Source of the DNA: JBFLYZ01 sp040756415 | GTDB taxonomy: Bacteria; Bacteroidota; Bacteroidia; JADZBD01 | DNA: 64,000 bases | Assembly: GCA_040756415.1 (NCBI GenBank) | Contig: JBFLYZ010000008.1 | Span: 1 to 64,000, forward strand | Reading direction: 5' to 3' | Part shown: positions 1 through 8,898 of the stretch, piece after piece | Layout of the letters: the number at the start of each line of letters is the position of its first letter | Position numbering within the stretch: the first letter of the stretch is position 1 | The notes under the pieces: generated by a model | Seen by the model: only the letters and a program-made list of their open reading frames with translations | Database searches by the model: none | Told to the model about the DNA's origin: nothing | Program-made: the position numbers and the translations under genes

Positions 1-1
1 A

Positions 2-298
2 ATGGGAGAAAAACGTATAAGTAGAAGTGAGCTGGCACGTGGCCTGGGGATTACCAATGCCGCGGTGACCTATCTTTTGCGCAGGGAAAGCCTGGATGTG
101 CGCATGCTGCAAAAGATATCGTCACTGGTGGGATATAATTTTTTTGCGCACCTTACTGTTGGGGCGGGCGAGGATGAAAAGGACAAGCTGATCGAAGACC
201 TGAAAAAGCAGGTAGAATCGAACAAGCGGCAGATCGGCCTGCTCATGCAGGAGAACATGTACCTGAAAAAGATCAATGAGCTGCTGGAGCGGAAATAA
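2..298 (+). CDS. Small HTH DNA-binding protein with C-terminal coiled coil
   Basis: A 98-residue protein beginning at the second base of the window, so an upstream start cannot be excluded. Residues 6-45 read as a helix-turn-helix (SELARGLGITNAAVTYLLRR), like short Bacteroidota proteins that look like cut-down XRE regulators. Residues 58-98 are charged and heptad-like (many Glu, Lys and Leu), suggesting a dimerising coiled coil. There is no enzymatic domain. It stands alone upstream of the secreted-protein operon, about 170 bases away. The role is probably DNA binding, but the target is unknown. Confidence 0.7.
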   Translation: MGEKRISRSELARGLGITNAAVTYLLRRESLDVRMLQKISSLVGYNFFAHLTVGAGEDEKDKLIEDLKKQVESNKRQIGLLMQENMYLKKINELLERK

Positions 299-471
299 AA
301 TGCCCCCGCTCTTCTGGATCCCTGAAATTACAATCTAACGGAACTGATGACGGGCAACCAAACGATTTTACAGCCACCGTAAGCGATCTTGCTCCGTTCA
401 TAAGATTCTTGTGCGGTAACCCGTGTTTGAACGCGTAATACTTTCCCAGGCTTGATTTGCTTTGATGCCAA
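299..471. other. Intergenic region, no gene seen
   Basis: About 170 bases between the HTH gene and the secreted-protein operon. I see no convincing ORF, RNA or strong hairpin. It should hold the promoter of the operon that starts at 472, but no exact TAnnTTTG box is visible. Confidence 0.4.
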
Positions 472-1437
472 ATGCGGGTTAACTTAGCTGAAAAATCAGC
501 CCGTTTGAAGAGACTTTTGCTCCTGTTCACCGGTACATTATTACTTTTTTCCGCTGAGGGTCAGAATTGGGCGGCTCCCGGGGCCACATGGTATTATTCG
601 TTCATGAACTTTGGCATGGACGGGTATGTGAAGATCACCAAAACAGCAGACACTGTCATTAACGGAAAGAATTGCGATGTGCTGCTAAAAGAAAGGTGGT
701 GGCATGACTATCCGAATAGTATCAACTACTATGCGGTGATCGGGAAAGATTATACCTATACCGATAGTGGTGTAGTGTACTATTACCGCCAGGGGTTATT
801 TTTTGTGCTTTACGATTTCAATGCCCTGGTGGGAGATTCATGGGTTGTGGCCGGCTGGAGCAGCAGTCCATGCAGTATGCAGGACACAACCTATGTCGAC
901 AGCGTGGGAGCCACCGTTATCAATTCAGATACACTGAAGTGGATGTGGCTTCGCCCTTCTTCGGGCAATTATAACCCTGACTGGCAATTCTCCGCCACAG
1001 GCTTTCCCAGTGCCGGAAAGATAATAGAGAAGATAGGGTGTACCGGCTATATGTTTCCGGAGCCCTACTGCGTTACCGACCTGAGTGAAGGCGGGATTTT
1101 ACGATGTTATACGGACAGCTCGGGCTGGACCTACCAGTCGGGAGTGGTATCCCAGTGCGATTATTATTATACAGGTATAAATGAAACGGAGCAACCATTC
1201 TTTTTCTCGGTCATTCCCAATCCTTCATCCGGCACCTTTACCGTGACCTCAGCGCAGAAAATAAGCAGTATCGGTTTGTTGAATATGCTCGGTGAGGAGA
1301 TGACTGTTCCGTATACTGTCACAGAGCCTGATTCGGTAACGAAATTCGATCTTTCGGCCTTCCCGAAAGGTGTTTATTTAGTCAGGCTGATCAGCGTGGA
1401 AGGCGCGTGCTCCATTAAAAAGATCATTATACAATGA
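472..1437 (+). CDS. Secreted protein with T9SS type A sorting domain
   Basis: A 321-residue protein with an N-terminal signal peptide (basic residues, then the hydrophobic stretch LLLLFTGTLLLFSAEG, likely cut before Gln31). The middle part is rich in Trp and Tyr and not recognised. Residues from about 245 form a T9SS C-terminal sorting domain: the FSVIPNPSSG opening, a DLSAFPKGVYLVRL strand and a basic end (CSIKKIIIQ). The protein is therefore expected to cross the outer membrane and be attached to the surface or released. Its stop overlaps the next gene's start (ATGA), so the three genes 472-3229 are probably translated together. The function of the mature part is unknown. Confidence 0.8.
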   Translation: MRVNLAEKSARLKRLLLLFTGTLLLFSAEGQNWAAPGATWYYSFMNFGMDGYVKITKTADTVINGKNCDVLLKERWWHDYPNSINYYAVIGKDYTYTDSGVVYYYRQGLFFVLYDFNALVGDSWVVAGWSSSPCSMQDTTYVDSVGATVINSDTLKWMWLRPSSGNYNPDWQFSATGFPSAGKIIEKIGCTGYMFPEPYCVTDLSEGGILRCYTDSSGWTYQSGVVSQCDYYYTGINETEQPFFFSVIPNPSSGTFTVTSAQKISSIGLLNMLGEEMTVPYTVTEPDSVTKFDLSAFPKGVYLVRLISVEGACSIKKIIIQ

Positions 1438-2159
1438 GAAGTTGTTTTTTTATGTTTCTTATCCTTTCAGCTGCGCATGTCCGGGCACAACAGTATTACG
1501 TAAGTGCTCCCGTCAATGATACTTTGCAGACGGTTACATTTTTCGATAACAACTGTTTTCCCCAATATGCGCAGTCGGTCTATATTCCCAATGGATTTTT
1601 TCCTTATGTAACAGGACTGAATACGGGTTTCAAGATCATACATAACCTGCCCCAGGGTAGTTTGTCAACCCAGGCCGGTGTGGTCAATTCGGGAGATACC
1701 TTGCCATTGAACCCAACGGTAACCGGATATGATTTTTATTTCGCCTCAGCCGGTGGTGTAATGCTCCACTGGATCGTGTACGGCATACCCACTGCGGGTG
1801 GCGAAAGCTATCTCTGCGCTCCCTGGAGTGCGGTATGGGGGACTGCACTCTGCACCAATCCCGGCTATTTTATTTCAGCGGGCAATTGTACAGTTGGCGT
1901 AATGCCGGGAATAAAGGAGGAGAATGTATCAAGCTTCTCTGTATTCCCTAATCCCGCAAGCGGTATGGTTACGGTTTCGGCTCAGGAACCTATAGGCGCG
2001 ATAGAGATAAGCGATGTAAGCGGACGATTGATAGTTGAAAGTCCGGCCGGAGGCTTTGTGATCAAGATCGATCTTTCTGCAGCGGATAAAGGCATCTATT
2101 TGATTAAGGTATTCGGCAGAGAAGGCAACTGTTCGGTCAGTAAAATCATGCTCCTGTGA
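1434..2159 (+). CDS. Secreted protein with T9SS type A sorting domain
   Basis: A 241-residue protein starting at an ATG that overlaps the previous stop codon by four bases. It has a short signal peptide (FFMFLILSAAHVRAQ). The body is a beta-rich domain of about 140 residues that I do not recognise, with paired Cys residues (SYLCAPW, ALCTNPG). Residues from about 168 form a T9SS sorting domain (FSVFPNPASG, DLSAADKGIYLIKV, ending CSVSKIMLL). It shares the sorting-domain style of both neighbours and is most likely a co-secreted surface protein. No enzymatic motif is visible. Confidence 0.78.
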   Translation: MRSCFFMFLILSAAHVRAQQYYVSAPVNDTLQTVTFFDNNCFPQYAQSVYIPNGFFPYVTGLNTGFKIIHNLPQGSLSTQAGVVNSGDTLPLNPTVTGYDFYFASAGGVMLHWIVYGIPTAGGESYLCAPWSAVWGTALCTNPGYFISAGNCTVGVMPGIKEENVSSFSVFPNPASGMVTVSAQEPIGAIEISDVSGRLIVESPAGGFVIKIDLSAADKGIYLIKVFGREGNCSVSKIMLL

Positions 2160-3229
2160 AAAAACTGCTCATTCCGATACTGATCGTCTGCGCGTTTGTT
2201 CAGGTCAAAGGGCAGAACAGGAAAGTGTTGCTCGAAGAGTTCACGGGTGCGTACTGCGGCCAGTGCCCTATGGGATCTTATTATGTGGATTCCATGCTTG
2301 ACAAGCATCCCGACCTGATCGCTGTTTCACTTCATGCTTATTCGGTGCCTGACGCGATGGATTTTGCGCAGATCGATACGCTGTATAATAATTATTCAGC
2401 GGGAGCTCCGCTCGCCTGCGTGGACCGCATCTATTGGGGTAGCTGGCCCTACGTGGCCATCACACAAAGCGGTTGGGATGCCCGTATCCAAACCCGCCTG
2501 GCTGTCGCGGCACAGCTCAATGTATCTATCAATCCTCTATCATGGAATGCCACTTCGCGGGGTATCAGCGGAACGGTTAATGTAAACATACTTTCCAACC
2601 TTCCCACCGGTGATTACCGTATAGGTATTTATGTAGTGGAAGATTCGGTGAGCGGTACGGGGCCGGGATACGACCAGGCTAATGTATACGATGGCAGCCC
2701 GGGCAGTCCCTTTTACGGCATGGGCGATCCAATTGTAGGATATATTCACCGGCATGTGGCACGTGCGCTGCTGCCCACAGCGTGGGGAGCCACCGGCATC
2801 TTGCCACCGGCACCTCTTAGCGGACAAAGCTTCACCTATCCTTTCGCCTACACGCTTCCATTTGCATATAACGAGAACAGGGTCAGTTTGATCGCCTTTG
2901 TATACCGCTTCACGGCCGGTCACCAGGGTGATGAGGTGCTGAACGCGGATCAGCAGGATCTTTTAAGCCCTACCGGTCATGAGGATCTGTTATCGGTGAA
3001 AAATTTTAATGCTTATCCCAATCCCACAAGCGGGATCATCACAATACTCAGTCAGGAAGAGCTGAGCTGTGTCGATGTCATGGATATTGCGGGGAATAGA
3101 ATTATAAGCCTGAGCGGCAAATCGTATAACCAGGAAATAGATGTTTCAAACCTGGCTCGGGGTATTTACCTGATCAGGGTTACAGTAAAAGACGGATCTT
3201 GCGCGGTAAAAAAAATAATTGTGAACTAA
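2156..3229 (+). CDS. Omp28-like outer membrane/secreted protein with T9SS tail
   Basis: A 357-residue protein. The start is GTG overlapping the preceding TGA (GTGA). A signal peptide (KLLIPILIVCAFVQVKGQ) is followed by the Omp28 opening, in which a thioredoxin-like CxxC (Cys34, Cys37 in GAYCGQCPMG) follows the EEFT segment. Omp28 proteins are surface proteins of Porphyromonas and relatives with a thioredoxin-like fold and an uncertain role. Residues from about 280 are a T9SS sorting domain (FNAYPNPTSG, DVSNLARGIYLIRV, ending CAVKKIIVN). It is the last gene of a three-gene overlapping operon of T9SS cargo. Confidence 0.85.
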   Translation: MKKLLIPILIVCAFVQVKGQNRKVLLEEFTGAYCGQCPMGSYYVDSMLDKHPDLIAVSLHAYSVPDAMDFAQIDTLYNNYSAGAPLACVDRIYWGSWPYVAITQSGWDARIQTRLAVAAQLNVSINPLSWNATSRGISGTVNVNILSNLPTGDYRIGIYVVEDSVSGTGPGYDQANVYDGSPGSPFYGMGDPIVGYIHRHVARALLPTAWGATGILPPAPLSGQSFTYPFAYTLPFAYNENRVSLIAFVYRFTAGHQGDEVLNADQQDLLSPTGHEDLLSVKNFNAYPNPTSGIITILSQEELSCVDVMDIAGNRIISLSGKSYNQEIDVSNLARGIYLIRVTVKDGSCAVKKIIVN

Positions 3230-3359
3230 GCTTGAACTTCCTGACGCAGGAAAGGTAGTCCGGGAGTAATATCTTTTTATACCGTCATTCATACAATTCA
3301 TCGAATCCCATTTGAATTGTAAGCTTATTTCTTTATCATTGTTGCCGCACTTGCAGCCG

Positions 3360-5471
3360 ATGAGAAAGTCAGCTTTTACGATCATCCTTTTCTTTAGCCT
3401 TTTTCCCTTTATTCGGGCCGGAACGGTAGATTCGCTGCTGGGCGTACTGAAGGGCGCCAAATCCGACAGCGTTAAGTTTGCCTTGTATAATACGATTGTT
3501 CGCAAACTGGTGGGCAGCGATCCGGATAAGGCCATGCAGCTCTCAAAAGAGCAGTTGCAACTGGCCAGGGACCGGTCCAATAAGAAAGAAGAGGGCCAGG
3601 CCCTGAACAATATCGGCATCTGCTATCGCTACAAGGGGCAATACGCCCAGGCCGTGAGCTACTACCGGCAGGCGCTGAAGGTAAGGGAAGAGATCAATGA
3701 TCTGAAAGGCATAGCCGCGTCTTACAATAATATAGGGCTCATTTACCAGTACCAGAGCGATTACTCGCAGGCCATTAAACATTTTCTGAAAACCAGGGAG
3801 ATACTCGAAAGCATGACCGACAGCATGGAGTCGGTCACGCACATGAAAATGATAGGGCAGGTGATCAATAATATAGGTATGATCTACAGCGAGCAAAACA
3901 ACCATGCCAAGTCCATGGAGTGCTTCACCCAGTTCCTGACCTATGCCAGGCGGGCTGGCGATAAAGGCAACGAGGCGGTGGCGCTGGTCAACATAGGAAC
4001 CATTTTCGAGAAGATGAAGGAATATGAAAAGGCCATTCAATACGCCCAGCAATCGCTCGAGCTGAGAAAGCAGTTGGGTGATGTAAAGGGCATAGCCGAC
4101 TGCTACAGCAATATCGGCATCTGTCACCGGCTGATGGGCGATAACCTTACGGGTCTGCAGTACCAACTGGAGGCTTTACAGATCCGCGAGGAGATCAAAG
4201 ACCTGAGCGGCATGGCCATATCCTATAATAATATTGGCGCGGTATATACTGACCTGGGGCAAATGGATAAGGGGCTGAGGTGCCTGGAAAGAGGCCTTGA
4301 GCTGGCCCGCGAGGTGGGGTCGCCCGAAATGATCAGCGTATCCTATACCGCCCTGGCGGATGCATACCGGATGAAAGGCGATTACAAAAAGGCATTCGAG
4401 TATTACAGGATGCACTCGCGTATCAAGGATTCCATCCTGAATGAAGAGTCACTGAGCCTGGTGCAGGAGCTGGAGGCCAAGTACCAGAATGAGAAGAACG
4501 AGGCCGAGATCGAGCTGCTGAAAAAAGAGAGCGAGATCAAGAACATCAATCAGCAGGCAGCGCTCACCAAGGAAAAAATGGTGCGCAACTCCTTCATTGC
4601 CGGCTTCGTCATCCTGCTCGTGCTGGCCTTCATGCTGTACAACCGTTACCAGCTCAAGCAGAAAAGCAACCAGGAACTGGAGGCGAAGAACCAGCTTATC
4701 GAGGAGAAGAACAAGGACATCACCGACAGCATCAAGTATGCCAAACGCATACAGGAGGCCATCTTTCCGCCCGAGGAAACGCGCCTGCGCATCATGCCCG
4801 AATCGTTCATCCTGTATAAGCCCAAGGACATTGTGAGCGGTGACTTTTACTGGATCGAGCAATGGGGCAATAAGACCCTGTTCGCTGCGGTTGATTGTAC
4901 CGGCCATGGCGTGCCGGGGGCTTTCATGAGCATAGTAGGGTGTAACCTGCTCAACCAGGCGGTGAACGAGCACGGCATATCCAAGCCCGGGTTGATCCTG
5001 AACGCGCTGAACAAGGGGGTTTCGAAGACCCTGCGCCAGAAGTACGAGGAATCGAGCGTGAAGGACGGGATGGACATCGCGCTATGCAGCATAGACCGCA
5101 AGGCCGGCCTGCTGGAATTTGCCGGGGCCTATAACTCGGTGTATATCGTGCGCAATGGGCAACTGAACGAGATCAATGGCGACAAGTTCCCGGTGGGGAT
5201 ATTCTTCGGGGAGGAAATGAAAATGTTCAGTAATCACGAGGTGCCGGTGAATGCGGGCGACCAGGTGTACGTGTTCAGCGATGGCTATGCCGACCAGTTT
5301 GGCGGGCCGAGCGGCAAAAAATTCAAATACAAGCGCCTGAAGGAGCTCATTCTTTCCGTTTGCGACCTCTCCATGGAAAAACAAAAAGAGATACTGGCCG
5401 ATACCATTGAAAAATGGAGGGGCGACCTCGAGCAGGTAGACGATATTCTTGTAATGGGAGTAAGGGTCTAA
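3360..5471 (+). CDS. TPR sensor with C-terminal SpoIIE-type PP2C phosphatase
   Basis: About 703 residues from the ATG at 3360, chosen because it starts a signal peptide (KSAFTIILFFSLFPFIRAG); an in-frame ATG at 3312 lacks one. A periplasmic array of about seven TPRs (repeated ALNNIGICYRYKGQYAQA-type units) follows. Then come a coiled coil, one membrane helix (SFIAGFVILLVLAFMLY), a second coiled coil with the linker DSIKYAKRIQEA, and a cytoplasmic SpoIIE/RsbU-like PP2C domain. PP2C metal-site segments are present: AAVDCTGHGVPGAFMS, DGMDIALCSIDR and VFSDGYADQFGG. Such proteins probably dephosphorylate an anti-anti-sigma or STAS partner; none is adjacent. A close paralogue lies at 61490-63610 and a form without the phosphatase at 45074-46393. 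The stop overlaps that of lepA on the other strand. Confidence 0.88.
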   Translation: MRKSAFTIILFFSLFPFIRAGTVDSLLGVLKGAKSDSVKFALYNTIVRKLVGSDPDKAMQLSKEQLQLARDRSNKKEEGQALNNIGICYRYKGQYAQAVSYYRQALKVREEINDLKGIAASYNNIGLIYQYQSDYSQAIKHFLKTREILESMTDSMESVTHMKMIGQVINNIGMIYSEQNNHAKSMECFTQFLTYARRAGDKGNEAVALVNIGTIFEKMKEYEKAIQYAQQSLELRKQLGDVKGIADCYSNIGICHRLMGDNLTGLQYQLEALQIREEIKDLSGMAISYNNIGAVYTDLGQMDKGLRCLERGLELAREVGSPEMISVSYTALADAYRMKGDYKKAFEYYRMHSRIKDSILNEESLSLVQELEAKYQNEKNEAEIELLKKESEIKNINQQAALTKEKMVRNSFIAGFVILLVLAFMLYNRYQLKQKSNQELEAKNQLIEEKNKDITDSIKYAKRIQEAIFPPEETRLRIMPESFILYKPKDIVSGDFYWIEQWGNKTLFAAVDCTGHGVPGAFMSIVGCNLLNQAVNEHGISKPGLILNALNKGVSKTLRQKYEESSVKDGMDIALCSIDRKAGLLEFAGAYNSVYIVRNGQLNEINGDKFPVGIFFGEEMKMFSNHEVPVNAGDQVYVFSDGYADQFGGPSGKKFKYKRLKELILSVCDLSMEKQKEILADTIEKWRGDLEQVDDILVMGVRV

Positions 5472-7255
5472 TCCAGCTTAAGCACGGCCATGAATGCCGA
5501 TTGAGGGATCTCCACGCTTCCCACCTGGCGCATGCGCTTCTTTCCTTCTTTCTGCTTCTCCAGTAGCTTTCGCTTGCGGGAGATATCGCCTCCGTAACAT
5601 TTGGCGGTAACATCCTTGCGTATGGCCGAAATGGTCTCTCGCGCTATGATCTTGGCGCCTATGGCAGCCTGTATGGGTATGATGAACTGCTGGCGGGGAA
5701 TGAGTTCCTTGAGCTTTTCGCATATCTTGCGTCCGAACTCGTAGGCCTTGCTGCGGTGAATGAGTGCCGACAGCGCGTCAATGGGTTCTGCATTCAGCAG
5801 GATATCGAGCTTCACCAGGTCGGATTCCTTATACCCGATAGGGTGATAATCGAAGGAGGCATATCCTTTTGAAATACTTTTCAGCTTATCGTAAAAATCG
5901 AATACGATCTCGCCCAGGGGCATCTCGAAGCTCAGCTCCACGCGATCGGTGGTCAGGTAATGCTGGTCGATGATGACACCGCGTTTTTCGAGGCAAAGGG
6001 TCATGACCGCACCAACGAACTCCGATTTGGTGATGATATTGGCCTTAATGTAGGGCTCCTCGATATGATCGAGATGGTTCACGTCAGGGAAATCGGAAGG
6101 GTTTTTCAGCAGCAGCTTCTCTCCCTTGGTGGTGTAGGCGTAGTACGATACGTTGGGCACGGTGGTGATCACGGTCATGTTGAACTCGCGCTCCAGGCGC
6201 TCCTGGATGATCTCCATGTGCAGCATGCCCAGGAAGCCGCAGCGGAAGCCGAATCCCAGCGCGGCCGAGCTCTCGGGCTCCCAGGTAAGGGAAGCATCGT
6301 TGAGCTTGAGCTTTTCCATCGAATCGCGCAGCTCTTCGTAATCCTCGGTATCCACCGGATAGATGCCCGCGAACACCATGGGCTTCACGTCCTCAAAGCC
6401 CTTAATAGCTTCCTTGCACGGGTTTGCCACCTGCGTAATGGTATCGCCCACTTTTACCTCGCTGGCCTGCTTGATGCCGGAGATGATATAGCCCACATCG
6501 CCTACCGAGATCTTATCGCGGGGTTCCATATTGAGCTTGAGCACGCCCACTTCATCGGCAATGTATTCATGGCCGGTGGCCACGAACTTTACCTTATCTC
6601 CCTTTTTGATCTCCCCGTTGAAGACCCTGAAATAAGCTATGATGCCGCGGAAGGAGTTGAACACCGAATCGAAGATAAGGGCCTGGGTGGGGGCGCTGGC
6701 CTCTCCTTTGGGGGCAGGTATGCGCTCGATAATAGCGTCTAATATCTCGTAAACGCCCTGCCCGGTCTTGCCCGAGGCGGTCATGATATCCTCGCGCTTG
6801 CAGCCGATCAGGTCAACGATCTGGTCCTTCACCTCTTCCGGGTTGGCGCTCGGAAGATCGATCTTGTTCAGCACGGGTATGATCTCCAGGTTGTTCTCCA
6901 GGGCCAGGTAAAGGTTGGAAATGGTCTGGGCCTGTATGCCCTGCGAGGCGTCAACCAGCAGCAGCGCGCCTTCGCATGCCGCGATCGAGCGGGAAACCTC
7001 GTAAGAAAAATCCACGTGCCCGGGCGTATCGATCAGGTTGAGGGAGTAGTTCTGGCCCTTGCTTACATACTCCATCTTGATGGCGTGGCTCTTGATGGTG
7101 ATACCCCGCTCGCGCTCCAGGTCCATATCGTCCAGCACCTGCGCCTGCATATCGCGCTTGCTGATGGTATTGGTATATTCCAGCAGCCGGTCGGCCAGGG
7201 TACTCTTGCCATGGTCGATGTGCGCAATGATGCAGAAATTCCTGATGTGTTTCAT
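5468..7255 (-). CDS. lepA: Elongation factor 4 (LepA GTPase)
   Basis: A 595-residue ribosome-associated GTPase that remodels stalled ribosomes or assists 30S assembly. From the start at 7255 (MKHIRNFCIIAHIDHGKST) the G motifs are in order: P-loop AHIDHGKST at residues 11-19, DTPGH at 76-80 and NKID at 130-133. The LepA-specific C-terminal domain follows, with the RRYGGD-like segment seen here as AKCYGGDISRKRKLLEKQ. The length matches the family. The longer in-frame reading up to 7459 is not used, because it runs through the metF promoter and is not LepA-like. The upstream region shows a near-consensus box TAATTTCG on the minus strand at 7274-7281. It is divergent from metF. Confidence 0.97.
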   Translation of the reverse strand: MKHIRNFCIIAHIDHGKSTLADRLLEYTNTISKRDMQAQVLDDMDLERERGITIKSHAIKMEYVSKGQNYSLNLIDTPGHVDFSYEVSRSIAACEGALLLVDASQGIQAQTISNLYLALENNLEIIPVLNKIDLPSANPEEVKDQIVDLIGCKREDIMTASGKTGQGVYEILDAIIERIPAPKGEASAPTQALIFDSVFNSFRGIIAYFRVFNGEIKKGDKVKFVATGHEYIADEVGVLKLNMEPRDKISVGDVGYIISGIKQASEVKVGDTITQVANPCKEAIKGFEDVKPMVFAGIYPVDTEDYEELRDSMEKLKLNDASLTWEPESSAALGFGFRCGFLGMLHMEIIQERLEREFNMTVITTVPNVSYYAYTTKGEKLLLKNPSDFPDVNHLDHIEEPYIKANIITKSEFVGAVMTLCLEKRGVIIDQHYLTTDRVELSFEMPLGEIVFDFYDKLKSISKGYASFDYHPIGYKESDLVKLDILLNAEPIDALSALIHRSKAYEFGRKICEKLKELIPRQQFIIPIQAAIGAKIIARETISAIRKDVTAKCYGGDISRKRKLLEKQKEGKKRMRQVGSVEIPQSAFMAVLKLD

Positions 7256-7309
7256 CCGTTCCGAAAAGGTTTGCGAAATTACGTTTTTACTTGGTAATTG
7301 GGAAATAAT

Positions 7310-7317
7310 TACTTTTG
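7310..7317 (+). promoter_or_regulatory. Bacteroidota -7 box of metF
   Basis: TACTTTTG matches TAnnTTTG exactly, 17 bases before the metF ATG. It predicts a very short leader of about a dozen bases. The -33 element is not clear. Confidence 0.6.
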
Positions 7318-7334
7318 CTCCCTCGTTTGCAACC

Positions 7335-8288
7335 ATGAAGGTAACCGACCATATAAAGCAGGCCAAGTCAACACTGTTTTCGATCGAGATACTTCCGCCT
7401 TTAAAGGGGAAGAACGTGCAGTCGATCTTTGACGGCATCGATCCGCTTATGGAGTTCAAGCCCTCTTTTGTGGACGTAACCTACCACCGCGAGGAGTACG
7501 TGTACAAGAAGCGCGAGGGCGGCTACCTGGAGAAGGTATCCACGCGCAAACGCCCGGGCACGGTAGGTATCTGCGCGGCCATTATGAACCGGTACAAGAT
7601 CGATGCGGTGCCCCATATCATTTGCGGTGGATTCTCAAGGGAAGAGACGGAGAACGCCCTCATCGACCTGCAGTTCCTGGGAATAGATAATGTGCTGGCG
7701 CTGCGTGGCGATTCCATAAAAAGCGAACCGCATTTTGTGCCCGAGCCGAACGGCCACCAGTATGCCGTTGACTTGGTAAAGCAGATCGTGAACATGAACA
7801 AGGGCAAGTACCTGGAGAACGAGCTGGAAGAGGTTGCGCCTACCAATTTCTGCATTGGCGTGGCGGGTTATCCTGAAAAGCATTTCGAGGCGCCCAATAT
7901 GATTTCCGATCTGCGCCACCTGAAATCGAAGGTGGATGCGGGCGGGGATTATATCGTTACGCAGATGTTCTTCGACAACAAGCGCTTCTTCGAATTCGTT
8001 GACAAGTGCCGCCAGAGCGGGATCACCTGCCCCATCATACCCGGGCTGAAGATACTGACCTCCAAAAAGCAGGCTACCCTCCTGCCCAAGATATTCAAGA
8101 TCGATGTGCCCCAGGAACTGCTGGAGCTGGTGGAACGGTGCAAGAACGATAACGAGGCCAGGGAGGCCGGCATAGAGTGGGCCATTCACCAGTCAAAGGA
8201 GCTGATGAAGTTCGGGGTCCCCTGCCTTCACTTCTACACGATGGGCACCTCTGAGGTAACCCGCAGGGTAGCGAGTAAGATTTTCTGA
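7335..8288 (+). CDS. metF: Methylenetetrahydrofolate reductase
   Basis: A 317-residue FAD-dependent enzyme that reduces 5,10-methylene-THF to 5-methyl-THF for methionine synthesis. The start at 7335 (MKVTDHIKQAKSTLFSIEILPP) gives the normal MetF N-terminus with the catalytic-region EILPP; the upstream 92-codon extension is antisense to lepA and is rejected. MetF features are visible: VDVTYHRE near residue 45, a SREE-containing segment, LGIDNVLALRGD, and GGDYIVTQMFFD. It lies divergent to lepA with its own -7 box. No SAM riboswitch is seen in the short upstream region. Confidence 0.96.
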   Translation: MKVTDHIKQAKSTLFSIEILPPLKGKNVQSIFDGIDPLMEFKPSFVDVTYHREEYVYKKREGGYLEKVSTRKRPGTVGICAAIMNRYKIDAVPHIICGGFSREETENALIDLQFLGIDNVLALRGDSIKSEPHFVPEPNGHQYAVDLVKQIVNMNKGKYLENELEEVAPTNFCIGVAGYPEKHFEAPNMISDLRHLKSKVDAGGDYIVTQMFFDNKRFFEFVDKCRQSGITCPIIPGLKILTSKKQATLLPKIFKIDVPQELLELVERCKNDNEAREAGIEWAIHQSKELMKFGVPCLHFYTMGTSEVTRRVASKIF

Positions 8289-8304
8289 GGGGGCGGCTGA
8301 AAGA

Positions 8305-8895
8305 TCACTTCAGCATATTCACCACGTACTTCCCGATAATATCGAACTCCACGTTCACGATGGTTCCCGGCCGTATGTCGCGGAAATTGGTGTGCGAGAA
8401 CGTATAGGGAATGATGGCCACGGAAAAAGCGCCTTCATCGCAGCGTACCACGGTGAGCGACACCCCGTTAACGCATACCGAACCTTTTTCCACCAGCAGG
8501 AAGCGCGCGTTGCGGCTTTTTTTGTCGCAGGCAAAGCTGAACAGCCAGCTTCCCTTTTCTTTCTTAACGGCAGTGCAGGCAGCGGTGCAGTCTACATGTC
8601 CCTGCACAATATGCCCATCCAGGCGGTCGCCTATGCGCACGCAGCGCTCCAGGTTCACCTTATCGCCTTTCTTCAGCTTGCCCAGGTTGCTGCGCAAGAG
8701 CGTTTCTTTGATAGCGGTGACCGAGTATACCCCGTCCTCTATATCCGTTACGGTGAGGCAGACCCCGTTATGTGAAACGCTCTGGTCAACCTTCAGTTCG
8801 GGCGTGAAGGGCGCGCGGATGAAAAAATGGATATTGTCTTTTTCTCTTTTCAGGGCGATGACCTCGCCCTCGGCCTCAATGATACCGCTGAACAT
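8305..8895 (-). CDS. ribE: Riboflavin synthase alpha subunit
   Basis: A 196-residue enzyme that dismutates two 6,7-dimethyl-8-ribityllumazines to riboflavin. It shows two tandem lumazine-binding domains: the first opens MFSGIIEAEGEV and includes the VSHNGVCLTVTDI segment; the second begins around residue 98 (GHIVQGHVDCTA) and repeats CVNGVSLTVV. The length is typical. Its start lies only three bases after the stop of the giant surface protein gene 8899-11601 on the same strand, so the two may share a transcript, an odd partner for a vitamin enzyme. It is convergent with metF. Confidence 0.96.
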   Translation of the reverse strand: MFSGIIEAEGEVIALKREKDNIHFFIRAPFTPELKVDQSVSHNGVCLTVTDIEDGVYSVTAIKETLLRSNLGKLKKGDKVNLERCVRIGDRLDGHIVQGHVDCTAACTAVKKEKGSWLFSFACDKKSRNARFLLVEKGSVCVNGVSLTVVRCDEGAFSVAIIPYTFSHTNFRDIRPGTIVNVEFDIIGKYVVNMLK

Positions 8896-8898
8896 AGA

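Noticed and set aside
7059..7334. N-terminal extension of metF
   Set aside because: It is the reverse of the lepA 5' region and not MetF-like; a promoter box lies between it and the accepted start.
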